Below, in pieces: positions 31,365 to 43,800 of a stretch of DNA of 64,000 nucleotides. Position numbers and translations under genes: made by a program. Location: NCBI RefSeq assembly GCF_024362695.1, contig NC_065424.1:7876786-7940785 (forward strand), written 5' to 3'. Each line of letters begins with the position of its first letter. Positions within the stretch are counted from its first letter, which is position 1. The notes under the pieces are model-generated. The model was not told the origin of the DNA. It did no database searches and worked only from the letters and a program-made list of their open reading frames with translations. Source of the stretch: Pectinophora gossypiella. Its lineage: Eukaryota; Arthropoda; Insecta; Lepidoptera; Gelechiidae.

Positions 31365-31765
31365 ACGTCATAATGGTGTTAATTCCTGTAAACACCATCT
31401 AATTTTATTTTAAGTTATATCTGTCATTTTTTTATCCGCCGAAAAAGAAAGGGACGGGTAATCGACAAGCATAAAATTTATGGAACACACGTCAATTTTA
31501 AGCACAAATCTAAAACAACCGTCTAAAAATTTTATATTGGCCAATAACCCGCCAGAATTATGTTGACTGCACACGTCAAACGGTTTGCATACCAGCGAGA
31601 TACCTTTTTGATTCGCCCGGGTTACTCATTCATTTACTCATTCTTTCTAAAATTAAGAGCTGTCAATCATCCGTCCCTTTCCTTTTCGGCTGATAAGAAA
31701 ATGACAGGTAAGTATAACTTATAGTAAAATTAGGAGGTGTCTGCAGGAATTGGGACCATTAAGTA
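31365..31765. mobile_element. MITE family M4
   Basis: Ends ATGGTGTTAATTCCTGTAAA and CAGGAATTGGGACCATT. Inner inverted parts contain TTTTTATCCGCCGAAAAAGA and CCTTTTCGGCTGATAAGAAA. Compare 20104-20440. Confidence 0.8.
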
Positions 31766-32054
31766 TTTTATTTATTATATTTATTATTAATCGCCATTCT
31801 GTCAGTCAGTGTGTAAAATGGCTGGGAAAAGTTAGATCGCTGCTCTTCGTAACAATCCGACGTCGCTTCAACTGTGCCCGTTCTACGTTTTTGCCTTTGA
31901 CAATTATAAGTTGAGGACTGTCAGACGATTCTTTGCTCTACTTTTGTACAGTTTAAATATGGACAATTTATTTATTTTTTTATTTGTATACTGATTGATG
32001 TTCCGATAGTAAAAAAATATATACGATAGAAAAGTAATATTACAATAATTATAC

Positions 32055-32445
32055 AGTACACTGGCCCCGATTCCTGCAGACACCGCCTAATTTTATTTTA
32101 AGTTATATCCGTCATTTTCATATCCGTCGAAAAGGAAAGGGACGGATGATTCACAGCTCTTAATTTTAGGAAGAATGAGTGAATGAATGAATAACCCGGG
32201 CGAATCAAAAGGTACGTCCCTGGTATGCAATCCGTTTGACGTGCTGTCTACTTAACTGTGTCGGGTTATTGACGGACGTAAAATTTTTAGACGGTTGGTT
32301 TAGATTTGTGCTTAAAATTGACGTGTATTCCATAAATTTTATGCTTGTCGATTTCCCGTCCCTTTCCTTTTCGGCGGATAAGAAAATGACAGATATAACT
32401 TAAAATAAAATTAGATGGTATTTACAGGAATTAGCACCACTGTAA
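32055..32445. mobile_element. MITE family M4
   Basis: Starts CCCCGATTCCTGCAGACACC and ends GTTTACAGGAATTAGCACCA, with GTCGAAAAGGAAAGGGACGG and the reverse TTTCCTTTTCGGCGGATAAG. Nearly the same as 20104-20440 but in the longer form. 31766-32054 is plain AT-rich DNA. Confidence 0.8.
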
Positions 32446-32473
32446 CTATAGAGCAACTGTACAGTACAGTATA

Positions 32474-32650
32474 AAGCCGTGGTAGCCAAGTTGGCAGAAA
32501 GTATGTGAGGTCGCAGGTACGGGGCCCAGAACTTGCCTAAACCAATTATTTTCAAATTCATGTTTGGATTAAGTATAGAAAGATTATCAAGTGTTCAGCA
32601 GAGAAGGAAAACATCGTGAGGAAACCCACATTCATTTCGGAGGCATTTTT
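32474..32650 (+). mobile_element. SINE family B, 5' half
   Basis: GCCGTGGTAGCCAAGTTGGC, GAGGTCGCAGGTAC, AAGGAAAACATCGTGAGGAA. 3' part lost. Confidence 0.7.
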
Positions 32651-32764
32651 CTGTGAAAAATAACTGTGGAAGGTTTTTTTATTTTCTCTTCCATGTAGGT
32701 ATGCATTATTTTATATTATGTGATTTGGGTCTACACTTACATGCATTATGTATATATATATCAT

Positions 32765-33097
32765 ATACAGGTGTTAGTGACATTGTAACGAAAACTTTGA
32801 AGGATGATTGATACTATGATTTATGATGATAATTGTATTACTTCCTTTGATAACCGTCTGACATTTAATTTAATTTTAATGTTCATTTAACATTCGATTG
32901 GGGAGTCATATCGTATAACGAAACATTTTTTTTTGCATGCTATTTTAAGCGAAATGTGTGAAACTATAATTTTACTACTTTTACTGCTATATATGTACCA
33001 CATTTTTTGCAATAAACGAATTTGAATTTGGATTCTGAGTTGATATCAAGAGGAATTTTGCGTCGCAAAAGTATGGAAGTGAAAATAATGAAAAAAA
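32765..33097. mobile_element. MITE family M5, incomplete and expanded
   Basis: Left piece ACAGGTGTTAGTGACATTGT at 32768-32787 and inner piece TGAGTTGATATCAAGAGGAA at 33037-33056. Between them lies unrelated AT-rich sequence. A complete copy is at 38368-38590. Confidence 0.55.
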
Positions 33098-33222
33098 ATG
33101 ATATTGTTTTTAATATAGTTTATCTAGGTATCAATCAGTACTCATATTTTTCAACTACTTTTTTTATTTTTCACTGTCTATCCCGCTACACTTTTTATTA
33201 AATTCATTTCCTATACCTAAAG

Positions 33223-33345
33223 GTTGCCTGGAAGAGAACCTTAGCAATAAGGCCTCCTGTTGTACTACCAATCTAATTATAATACCTAATGTATTTTTAA
33301 TATGATTTAAGTGCAATAAAGAGTTTTTGTATTGTATTGTGGCAT
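33223..33345 (+). repeat. LINE 3' tail
   Basis: GGTTGCCTGGAAGAGAACCT, AGCAATAAGGCCTCCTGTTG, GTGCAATAAAGAGTTTTTG. Same family as 15503-15630. Confidence 0.6.
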
Positions 33346-33590
33346 TAACTACTTGGCCGGACAAATGGGGAGCGCTGACAGCTCTCACCCGGTACAAAGT
33401 TTAAGACAACAGGCCTGAGGGTGCCCAGTTGGGCGCGAACATCGGCTCAGGGCGACGTCTGAGAGGATTATATTTCGGAGAGGACCACGCCGGCGGGGTC
33501 GGTATCGAGGTTTTTAAGTGTTGTCGTGAGCTGATTGACCGCTAGCCATACGTTGTAGTAAATATTCCGAGGCAAATCCACAATAAGTTT
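33346..33590 (-). repeat. Repeat E
   Basis: Reverse complement of the 47073-47395 repeat, with GGTGCCCAGTTGGGCGCGAA-like, CGGCTCAGGGCGACGTCTGA and GTGTTGTCGTGAGCTGATTG segments. Directly adjoins the LINE tail. Confidence 0.6.
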
Positions 33591-34458
33591 ACGTCGGTAT
33601 AAACTTCCTAAATTCAGTTGTCGAAGTTTGAAAGCCTGTATTTTAAACTACCACTGTTTAGTTGTGGCCAACTTTAACCTTACAAACAAAAATAAAAAAA
33701 AAGAAAATATTTTTCAAAATATATACTAGTAAAACTAAGAATAACACTTTGAAGATACAATAACTTTTTACTAGATAAAAATCGCAAAAGATTTAGCTTT
33801 AGCTTAGGAAAAAAATAATGCAAAAAAAATAAAACTGTGGTACTTACAACACTACTATTATTAAGTAGTACTAAGTGTATTATTAGTACGTACTTAATTT
33901 TGCAGGCACGTGTATAAAAAAATATTTTTTCTCTTGCAGTGTAATTATTTATTTTTTTTTTTTTCAAAATATTTTTTTTTATTTTAATTTTTTCATTTTT
34001 TTTTTGTATGGTCACAGCAACTAAATAGTTGTAGTCTAAAATACAGGCTTATTAATAATATTAAAAGTTACGATTTAGAAAAACCCTTCTATTATTTCGT
34101 AATTGTTCTGAAACCCTATTTCGACCCTCATGTATCTAATGAACGATGCCAAAGTTCTAAAAGTCAACTGTCATACAATCATCACCCATTTTCATTAACT
34201 GAGTCTGCGCGGCTCTGCCCACATCATTGGGGATTGCGAGCGTGAAGCTGTCTGACTCTGACATCTGTAGTACAAAGGAATCTTCACTGGTAGTGGAAAA
34301 TGCCACGAGATGGCGCTCTTTACTTGCTCTTTACGTACTAGTATATTTTATGTTTGTCTTCGGTAGTCACATAATGAGTTAGTTCTGGAAAATTGCCACA
34401 GAGGGCGCTTTATTGAAAGTTTCTAGTGATGTCTGTGATATTATCACAAGCGCACAAG
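33591..34458. other. No supported gene; A/T homopolymer-rich
   Basis: 33690-34015 consists largely of A and T runs; the 111-residue lysine/phenylalanine-rich minus-strand frame there is compositional. 34200-34400 lies beyond the 3' end of the protease gene and holds only a short AGATGGCGCTCTTTAC motif like that of repeat H. Confidence 0.4.
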
Positions 34459-34630
34459 CGTCTCTGTGGTCCAGTGGAAGAGCGTTGGACTCACGATCCG
34501 GAGGCCCCGGGTTCGAATCCCGATAGAGACATATTACAAAAATCACTTTGTGATCCGTAGTTTGGTTAGGATATTACAGGCTGATCACCTGATTATCCTT
34601 AAGTAAGATAATCCGTAATCAGAAGGCAGT
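34459..34630 (+). mobile_element. SINE family A, 5' half
   Basis: Head GCGTCTCTGTGGTCCAGTGG, good B box GGTTCGAATCCC, then breaks off in the core (AATCCGTAATCAGAAGGCAG). Lies about 160 bp past the polyadenylation signal of the protease gene. Confidence 0.8.
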
Positions 34631-34789
34631 GTATTATTATATTATACCACATATACAATACACCCCTGCCTACCCCTTCGAGTATACAGGCGTGATGCTA
34701 TGACCTCTGTAAAAAGTCGAGTTATAAATATCTTATCTTATGTTGGCAAACTAAGAAAAAAACACATACGATTCAGAGGCACGTGGAAA

Positions 34790-34795
34790 TTTATT
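34790..34795 (-). terminator. Polyadenylation signal AATAAA of the protease gene
   Basis: On the minus strand AATAAA lies about 60 bases after the protease stop codon. It is the first such hexamer in the 3' untranslated region. Confidence 0.7.
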
Positions 34796-34854
34796 AGGTA
34801 CTACTTATATACAACATTGAAGCATTAGAACACTAGCACTAAAACTTGAGCACC

Positions 34855-37800
34855 CTATAGCACAGGGTAGAAGGCAGAATGCATGGTGTTGCAGTTGTCA
34901 CCGGAAGCGGACAGCAGGATGTACCCGGACTCGCCCCAGGCCTCCCCCCACGAGTTCTTGATGATCCAGTACAGGTCTCCATCCCGGACACCGTAGCCGA
35001 CGAGGGTCACTGCATGGTTCATTGGACCTGGCTCACTGTGGAACATTTTGGTAAGGTCAATAATCATAATGTCCTTACCAAACAAAGGACAGTCTGACAA
35101 TGTCCCCATCGGGAATTGAACCTGGATCTCCAGATCGTGAACCCCAAGCTCTAACCTCTAGACAACGGAGGCTGTGAAGACCTGATTGTCCTGATGTAAG
35201 TACGTAGTCGTTACATGAGCCATGTCAAGGGCTTTGGCGGCTCAATAACAACCATGACACCAAGGTTATTATATATAGAGAGGATTGTATGTGTCATTTG
35301 TTCCACAATATAGACGTCTGCGTCAATTTCCAACTCATACTGTGGTTTAAAGCACACTATAGAAGAAGACCACAGATATTTTCCTGTTCTGAGAAGACCA
35401 CAAGAAGACGAATTCTTCTACAGGTTTTTGAAAATATTCGGCCATTTCGTTAATGTGTCTTTTGACCAAACTGACCAACACGATCAAGCGTTTGGTCACA
35501 ATCAAAATTGTGTCCATTCTTACCATTCAAGATCATAAAAGACCCCGCTTTTGTAGAAGACCATATTCTGAGTGACCAGCACGCCAACAGTGACTGGTCC
35601 GTATTTGTAGACGGCGGCGCGGAGTGCGTTAGGACTGTTCTTGGTGACTCCGACGTAGCCCTTGATGTTGTAGACCTCAGTCATGTTGTTTATGTTGCAA
35701 TACCCGTCCTGGAACGATCAGTTCCAAATATCTTTATTAAGTTCCACCACCATGGTCCATGACCTCCATGGTCGGCCATTCTTGACCGTAAGTAATAAAA
35801 ATAATAAAGTAAAATTATTTTTCAAAAATGTACTGGCTGGAGAAGTTGAAGCAGAAAAGGCTTCGTTTATTTGTGTGATTTGCAGCAAAAGATGCCGTGC
35901 TGCTATTGGCTCACAAGAGATCTTGCCGAAAAATGACAGCTACATAGCCACTGTTACCACCATCTGTCAAGATGTTGTAGCGAATGATGAACGATAAGTA
36001 CCCACCTCTTCCAAATAGGGTCCATACTCTCGCACGGTAGGCATACCATGCTTCATGAGGTAATCGAATACCGCGTCGATAGCCTGCGTGCCCGCACATC
36101 CGTGACTGCGGAACCTGGTGGAAGAATCATATGATTTGGAGTGTAACTGCTTTGCCGGACAAATGGTGAGCGCTGAGGGCTCTCCCGCTACTAAAATTTA
36201 AGTCAACAGGCCTGAGGCCGTCCAGCTTGGCGCGAACCTCGGCTTAGGGCAGCTTCTGAGAGGGTTATATTTGAAAGAACGAATCAACCCTAGTGGGTCG
36301 ACCCTAGAGGGTGACAAGCGCTGATTGAGGGAAATCGTCAACTACGCCAGCGGGATCAGTACAATGGTCCTGAATATGGTGTTTGTTGTCACCAGCTAAT
36401 TGTCCGCCGCTGCGGCTAGTGTAGTCGGGTCGACAAGATCGTATATTACGTCCTTTGGGTGCCTATATTTTCCAGTAACGTAACCTCACTTTCACCTGAT
36501 CTGGTACAGATCAGGGGGTTTGGCAAATGTAAAACAGAAGACCGAACAGCTTAAGCAAAATAAGCAGAAACTCACGCCCATGCGCAGTCAACAAGTGACT
36601 GCTCGCTGAGGTCCAGCACCCTCCCTCCATTGGCCCTCGCTAACGCCCCCTCCAACGTAGCTGCTGCTGCGAATGCCCAGCATGACCCGCAGCTCGCTTG
36701 GTCTGGAAAAAGGGAAACAATTTTTAAAATATCGGCAGACTGATAGATAGATAGATAAACACTCGACACACTGCACGGTTATTTCTTTTTATTTTAGTGC
36801 AATAAAGTGTATTTGTATTGTATTGGAATTCTATAGTCTCTGCTTACCCCAGTGGGAAATAGGCGTGAGTTTATGTATGTATGTATGTGTATGTATGTAT
36901 TGTATTGTATTGTATTGACGTTGCCCAGATATTTCTAAATTTTGTGAGTTTTTATAAAGATCCAGAGAAACAAAGTCAAGCAACGCCAGGTGCAGTCAGC
37001 CATTAGACTGTGGTTCGAACTCGATTCTGACGAAACACAAATGGAACTTATCTGTTAGTGATAGCATCATCTCCATAGTGTTTATTCCATTTTCCGAGTT
37101 CGTTTACCTAACCTGAAGATTTGACAGGTCCGGTCGCCTGTCTGACCTTCCAATTCACGAAGCGAAAACCAGCCCAATACAGGTTAGGTCACATACTTCC
37201 GAAACGCATTTCTTGGGAATGTGTGTTTCCTGACAATGTTTTCCTTCACCGCTGAGCACGTCATGGTTGGAGTAGGTAGAGACCACAGAATTCCACTTGA
37301 TAGGATCCTGACAAAATATTTTCGCTTCCTCCACTCTCGTCAAAGTCTATGCATGCTCGCCGGTTTCGAGTTTTGAGTACTTTTGACCAGACCTTTCTTC
37401 AAAACATCTTGGATTTGAACCCCATATTTTCACTTTTTTTGTTAAGTACCCAAATACTTACTTCTAACAGGCGAAAGGACACCCAGGTCCCTCAGATCGA
37501 AGTTCAGGGGTAGATGACTAGCCATGTCCTCGATCTCTGCGTCAGTGTGGGGAAACTTGTGCGTGCCTTCACGGATGGGGTCAGATACCCCCATCCCGCT
37601 GAGGTATGACAGCTCTTCCATAGTCTTGTCTGCGAATTGGTTGATAGCTAGCCTGTAGCTGAGTTTCTTTTTGTTGTGCTCCTCAATGTGGCTGGAAGGA
37701 GAGAATAGATTTCTGTGATAACATATAACATATTTACTACTAACATATTTATGGAGCGCGATGTTCGTGCCTCGCACAGCAGCGTCTGCAGAATATCAGA

Positions 37801-40800
37801 CTCGTAGTCCACGCTGCGACTTGTACTGAGTGAGGCCCTTTCCTTCAGGCAGGGTGTCCTTATTGTTTTACTGTTATTTTATGGAAATTACAAAATTATG
37901 TTACTGTATTGTTCTTGTTTGTGGCTTCCTTTTATAAGATGGTCTGTGTTACTTTTTCACGCTTAAACCAATTTAAATGTTGATGCAAATTTGAAACTCA
38001 GGGGAAAATATAGGATAATTTGTGTCCTGGATATCACCCGGGAGTGGATATCAATCGTTTCACCTGCTCCAAACTTCACAGCCGACTTACCGCCAGTTTT
38101 GCCTGAAGATCTCCTGTCTCATTTTATGTTCTTCTTCTTCGTAATTTTTGTCGTGGTGCCTCTTGAACCTGAAGACAAAGGATGTTTTATTTTTCTTAAA
38201 AGGCTTCGCCTTAATGAGTACATTAGTTCTATGTTGAAGGATATGTGTGCAGAAGGTGTCAAATTTATATCACTGTCACTGCCAATTGTCATAATAAAGG
38301 ACTTTCCTCTAAGGACTTTCCAGGATACGTTTCCCAAAAATAATATAGATGGCGCTGTAAAGATATTATACAGGGTGTAAGTGACATCGTAACGAACACT
38401 GAGCGAGATTATTCAGACCATGATTCTGAGTTAATATGAAGTGGAATTTCCGGACGGAAAATTTATGAAGATTTTTGTTATTTTTTATATTATTTTCAGT
38501 TCCATACTTTTCCACTTGATATCAACTCAGAAACATGATCTGTATCATCCCTCAAAGTTTTCATTACGATGTCACTAACACCCTGTATAATGAAAGGTCA
38601 TATTTTTTTAGACAACGCGGTTGACGGTACGTCATTCAACGGATAACATCTCTGCTTACCCGAATGGAAACTAAGCGTAGATACATTTAAGTTCTAATAG
38701 AAAGTGCTCTTACCTGCGGAAAGCGCTGCTCACGTCGCTATCGATGGTAGGATGCAGCACCTTGAGAGCCTCATGCAGGTCATGAGACAGTTCTGACCAT
38801 TCCTCGCAGTGAAGTCCTGAGAAATAAAAATACTTCAGGGCAACAAGGCAAGTGTGAATATCGTCATTGCCAATTTAAAAGCTCTTAAGTGTCACCCTCA
38901 CCAAATTTCTTTTTTGTCAGGATCGAATAGTATTTTGCTCCTAAAACATTCAGTACAAACTTTTATGTACGTAAATATCAATTATCTTTTAATATTTTTT
39001 TCTACTCCTCTACTTTAATCTGGCATTTAAATAACCAAAAAGTCTAATATAAGTACATACTTACATAATTAAACTCTTTGAAAAAGTGTACGCTCTATGG
39101 CCTATAAAAGCATTGTTTACAAAGTGTAACTGTACTATAATGTCGCCAAAAAAGCATTGTTATTGTTTTTTTTTTTTGACCTGGAAACTGGCACCTTTAC
39201 TTTGTTTAGTGCCATAGATATACTATAAAAAAAAGTATACATTTGCCGCCATTTTCCCGCGCGTTGGAAAATAAATTGGAAAATTTTTGTGTTTCGTTTA
39301 AAATTACGTCGTCGTAGAAAAAGTATTGTATGCAACGTTGTATAACTAGGTCAAAAAATGCTCGTGGCGTCTCTTATTGCGATGTTCGCCAAGGCTCACA
39401 TCGCAACTCACGCCACTCGCATTTTTTGACCCTTCTTATACAACTGTTGCATAAAATACTATTAACGCACTGTCATACTGCTTCTATGCTGTTCTGGGAG
39501 CAAATAAAAAACATAGAAAACGTTCAGCTGCTTGTCTTCCCGGGCATGTCGTAAAAACCGACAGAGGGATTGTGTCCTCTAACATGATGGACTAATGTTA
39601 TGGGCGATAGGCTGATCCCTTATCACCATAAGGTTCATCATATCCAGCTTACGACATCGTATCAACAGTGGCTGCAAGTTGTCTTTGATTACTTGTGGCT
39701 CTGCCCACCCCATTAGGGATTACGGGCGTGAGTTTATGTATGTATGTATGTATGTCATACAAAAAAAATCAGGTTTTTTTTTTAATTTCTGTATAATTAA
39801 CCCGATTGCACATAATAGATTTTAAATTGGCAACGACGATTTGGAGTTTTTAGATAAGCATGTCCCGGTGAGCTTGTGGTCAAATGCTTGCCTATCTCCC
39901 TTAAAAAAATACTTAAGGAAATGCCAACGCAAAGACGGGTCTGCCCGACATCCGCGGCGCGTAGATAAAAAAAAAATTTTTAAATAAAATGTGTGGCATC
40001 CTAACTTTACCAAAATAGGAATCTCTCAACATTCCACTTATAATAAATTCTTAGGTACGACCACGTAAAATCCTTACTCACAACATTACACGCATTTTTA
40101 CATTCATCACACTATGTTATGTTATGTAGAAGTAGACATAACAAGGTAGATGTAAGTTCATTCAGTGTCGGTGTCATAGTCTAGGCTATGGCATTATGCT
40201 GAGGTGGAACCATTTCGGCATACATTCATAATTGTGTTATTTTGTTTTAATGTGTGAAAACAATAAGTATAATTAAAACACATAATAACGGGTTCTTACC
40301 GCGTTTAAAGCAGGGATATGAGACTCCCGATATTTCGACACTGTTGCAAGCGCCATTATCACGGGATGACTGATGAGATTGGAGTGGAATATCGGGAGTC
40401 TCATATCCCTGCTTTGAACGCGGTAAGAACCCGTTATTGTGTGTTTTAATTATGATAATAACCGCGTAAACTTAAAACAATGTAACAATAAGTATGTCGA
40501 ATAAATATTTTTTCTTTCTTTCTTTCCTTCTTTATTCACCCTTTATGCCTGGAAGATATTAATATTTAGCGATAAGGCCGCCGATTGTATTTCTCTTGTC
40601 ACATTTTTAATTGTTTTAGTGTTGTGTTTACATGTGCAATAAAGCGTTTTTCTATTATTTTGTATTGTGTTGTATTGTACTGTACTGTACTGTACTGCAC
40701 TGCACTGCACTGCACTGTACTGTACTGCACTGTACTGTATTGTATTGTATTTAACTCACGGCGCGCGTCGAGATCATCTAGCTTCACGTCATCCTTGTAG

Positions 40801-43800
40801 TTGTAGTAGTTGACCACCTCGTCACTCTGGAGGGACCCGTCCTTCGTGTTGAAGGATTTCTTATAGTGGCTGGAACATTCCGACACAAAAGCTCATCATC
40901 AAATATTACTACGTAAAGAACGGACACTCTTCGCCCCGCACCAATTCATATCGCCGCCGAGCTAGATCCACCTCACCCCCGCTGGGTCTCGCTTTCGTCT
41001 AAATAACTGTGCCGAGGATTTTCTTGCCCCTTTTATTCTTCAGCTGTACAGGCTGGGAGAAGCTGCAGAAGTCTTAGGCGGATGAGACATTCGTTATGTA
41101 AAAAATAGTCATTGCGCGTTGGGCTCACGATCTTGAGGTCCCGGGTTCAAACACAATAAATGACTTTGTAATCCCTAGTTTGGTTAGGACATTACAGGCT
41201 GATCACCTGGTCTGAAAGTAAGATGATCCGTGCTTCGAAAGCCACGTTAAGCCGTTGGTCCCGGTTGCTACTTACTGATGTAAGTACGTAGTCGTTATAT
41301 GAGTCATGTCAGGGGCCTTTTGGGGCTCAAGTAACCCTGATAATCCACCTCACAAACCACACGATAGAAGAAGAATTGAGACTCACTGCAACGGTATGAC
41401 GATTTCCCCATCAATGGCAGTCACAAGTAGAGTCTCCTCTACCTTCAACACGCGACGTGACACTGAGTTCTTCGTCCACACCTGCACTGTCCTGCCATCA
41501 TGCTCCTTCTCTCCTATAACGAAAAAAAACAACTGTCTTAATCATATCAGTAAATAATAGCATGATGTCAGTTCGACGTACTTGCTTTTAAAATTTTCAC
41601 AGGCGTTTCACAAAGTTTACTAACTACTCCGAATGGCTCTGAACCGGCATGCGTGTATGAAATGATTGATTAATGTGGAGGAAGCAATAAAAGTGGGTCA
41701 GGATCGAAGCAAATGTAATTCTATAGTCCCTGCTTACCCCAGTGGGAAATAGCCGTGAGTTTATGTATGTTTACCGACTAATCTCCTTATTATTTTTGTG
41801 CGGAGTGTCCTGGCTGTAGCTACGTCTAATAATACGTATGTGTACACTTTAGTACCGTGTCACATTAAACATTTAGACAAATTAAACTAGGAGTCTCACT
41901 AAATATCAAATATATTAGTGCGATAGAGTTCTAAAGTAACCAACATACCTGAATACTCGAACTCAGACAGGGAGGGCAGGAACTCCTCCTGGTCATCAAA
42001 GTACATGTCCACCTCACATTTGACCTCAGTTTTAGAGTCATCCTCCGCTACTTGTGGGTGAACCTGAAATTATAGAATACAGAATAATAACTACGTACGG
42101 TCACGAGCATTAATATGTATATACTTTGGTACCATGTCACATTAACTTTTTTGACAAATTGAACTGTAAGTCTCACTAAATGTCAAATATGTTAGTGCGA
42201 CAGAGTCCTAAAGTGGGTACATTATATTGCTCATGACTGTACGGTAACTCTACGCCCCGCACCAATTCGTACCACGCGTCGATTTCACCCCCTCTGGGTC
42301 TAGTAGTATGTTTTAGTCTTAAATGGGTAGAAACCAGGGGGATTAAAAAGGCAACATCAACACAATTCACCTAAAAGCAATATTGCTATTTGACATGTGT
42401 TTGCATTGCGCACATGTAATGCGCAAATGTCAAGTAGCAATATTGCTTTTTAGGTCAATTGCTTCGATGTAGCCTCCCCCCCCCCCCCCCCTTCCCTCGA
42501 ACTCGAACCAAAAAAGTACTTCAAATCCATTTTTCAATAGAATAAAAATCTAGCTTTTTTTTATATGTTGGAAATATTTATTTGCGCCACTCAAGATGTT
42601 TCTGATTTTGAATAATATAAAAAATATCCCTACAAAAGAAAAGAAATCATCAAAATCGGACCTGTTCTTGACAAATTAGAACTTAGGAAGCTCAGGATTT
42701 ATTGACTCCATTAATATAAAAAACTACGCCTACAAAAGAAAAAAAACATCAAAATCGTTGGCAAATAAGAAGTGTAACAGTGAAACCCTTCAGGGCCCAG
42801 GAAATTTGAATCCCCCCGTGTGAGACAACACTTATACTCACCATGTAGATCTTTCCGTAATGAAAATCGTGTTCATTATCATAGTAGGAGCCGTAGTAAT
42901 AGCGGGTGATTGTACCCCCAAACATGTCGATCCGAGATCGGTTGTGTATTGAACTGTACCTGTTGACCAATTAAAAAATAAATAAATAAGTAAGAAAATA
43001 TATTTGCTGTAGGTGTGGGTACTTAGTTCATCTTGCGATGGATGTACCTCTTATTCCATTGGGATATATTCGTGAGAGTATGCATATGAATTGATGGCCC
43101 ATCTGTGACCATGAGTGCTGCTGATAATGCAACTCTTCTTCTTACGTGTGGACACTTCTATACAGAGTGTTAGTGACATCGTAACGAATAAGGATGGTAT
43201 TAATAAACTATTCCATGCCAGGCTAACAACAATAGGCATGTTGTGAGCCATGTCAGGGGCCTTTGGCGGCTCAATAGTAACCCTGACACCAATTTTGATA
43301 AGGTTGGTAATTCACTTCACAACCATGAAGAAGAATTGAGACTGAACTTTGAGACTGCCCTCAAGATCATGTCAATGTGACAGTTCTTATATAAAAACAG
43401 TGACTTGAGCATGATCTTGAGGGCAGTCTCAGCTGAGATTTGTTTATTACTACCACCTTAAGATTCAGACCATGATTCTGAGTTGATATCAAGTGGAATT
43501 TGCCGGCAAATTATTTGAAAAGATTAGCATGGCCCCTGTGCAAGAATGACACGCAAAATCGTGAAGCGTTCCACATTTTTAGAAGCACCTAGTAGGCCAG
43601 TATGGTAGTCGCAACTGATTCGAAACTGACTCATTGCGTTGCTTATCAGTTGCTAGTGCAATAAGGGCCTCTCTATGTGTACCATCAGGCATAGTAAAAA
43701 AAAAATCAATTCCATGCTATTGCGATGGAAAATTCCACTTGATATCAATTGAGAATCATCCCTCAGTTTTCTTTTACGATGTCACTAACAGCCTGTATGT

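Larger units (their letters stand above)
43157..43800. mobile_element. MITE M5 holding three later insertions
   Basis: Outer ends ATACAGAGTGTTAGTGACAT (left) and GATGTCACTAACAGCCTGTA (right). Inside are a SINE A tail (43240-43335), a MITE M3 (43360-43465) and a U6-derived retrocopy (43518-43695), each separated by recognisable M5 sequence. Confidence 0.75.

Noticed and set aside
33680..34015. 111-residue lysine/phenylalanine-rich minus-strand frame
   Set aside because: Made of A and T homopolymer runs; compositional, without splice sites or signal peptide that fits a gene.
40599..40886. 95-residue minus-strand frame over the pentanucleotide repeat
   Set aside because: It is the reading-through of protease exon 40760-40869 into its intron; the repeat part (YSTVQYSTVQ-like) is not coding.
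43518..43580. Functional U6 snRNA gene
   Set aside because: The 5' half and any upstream promoter are missing, two substitutions are present and it is fused to other sequence with an A tail.
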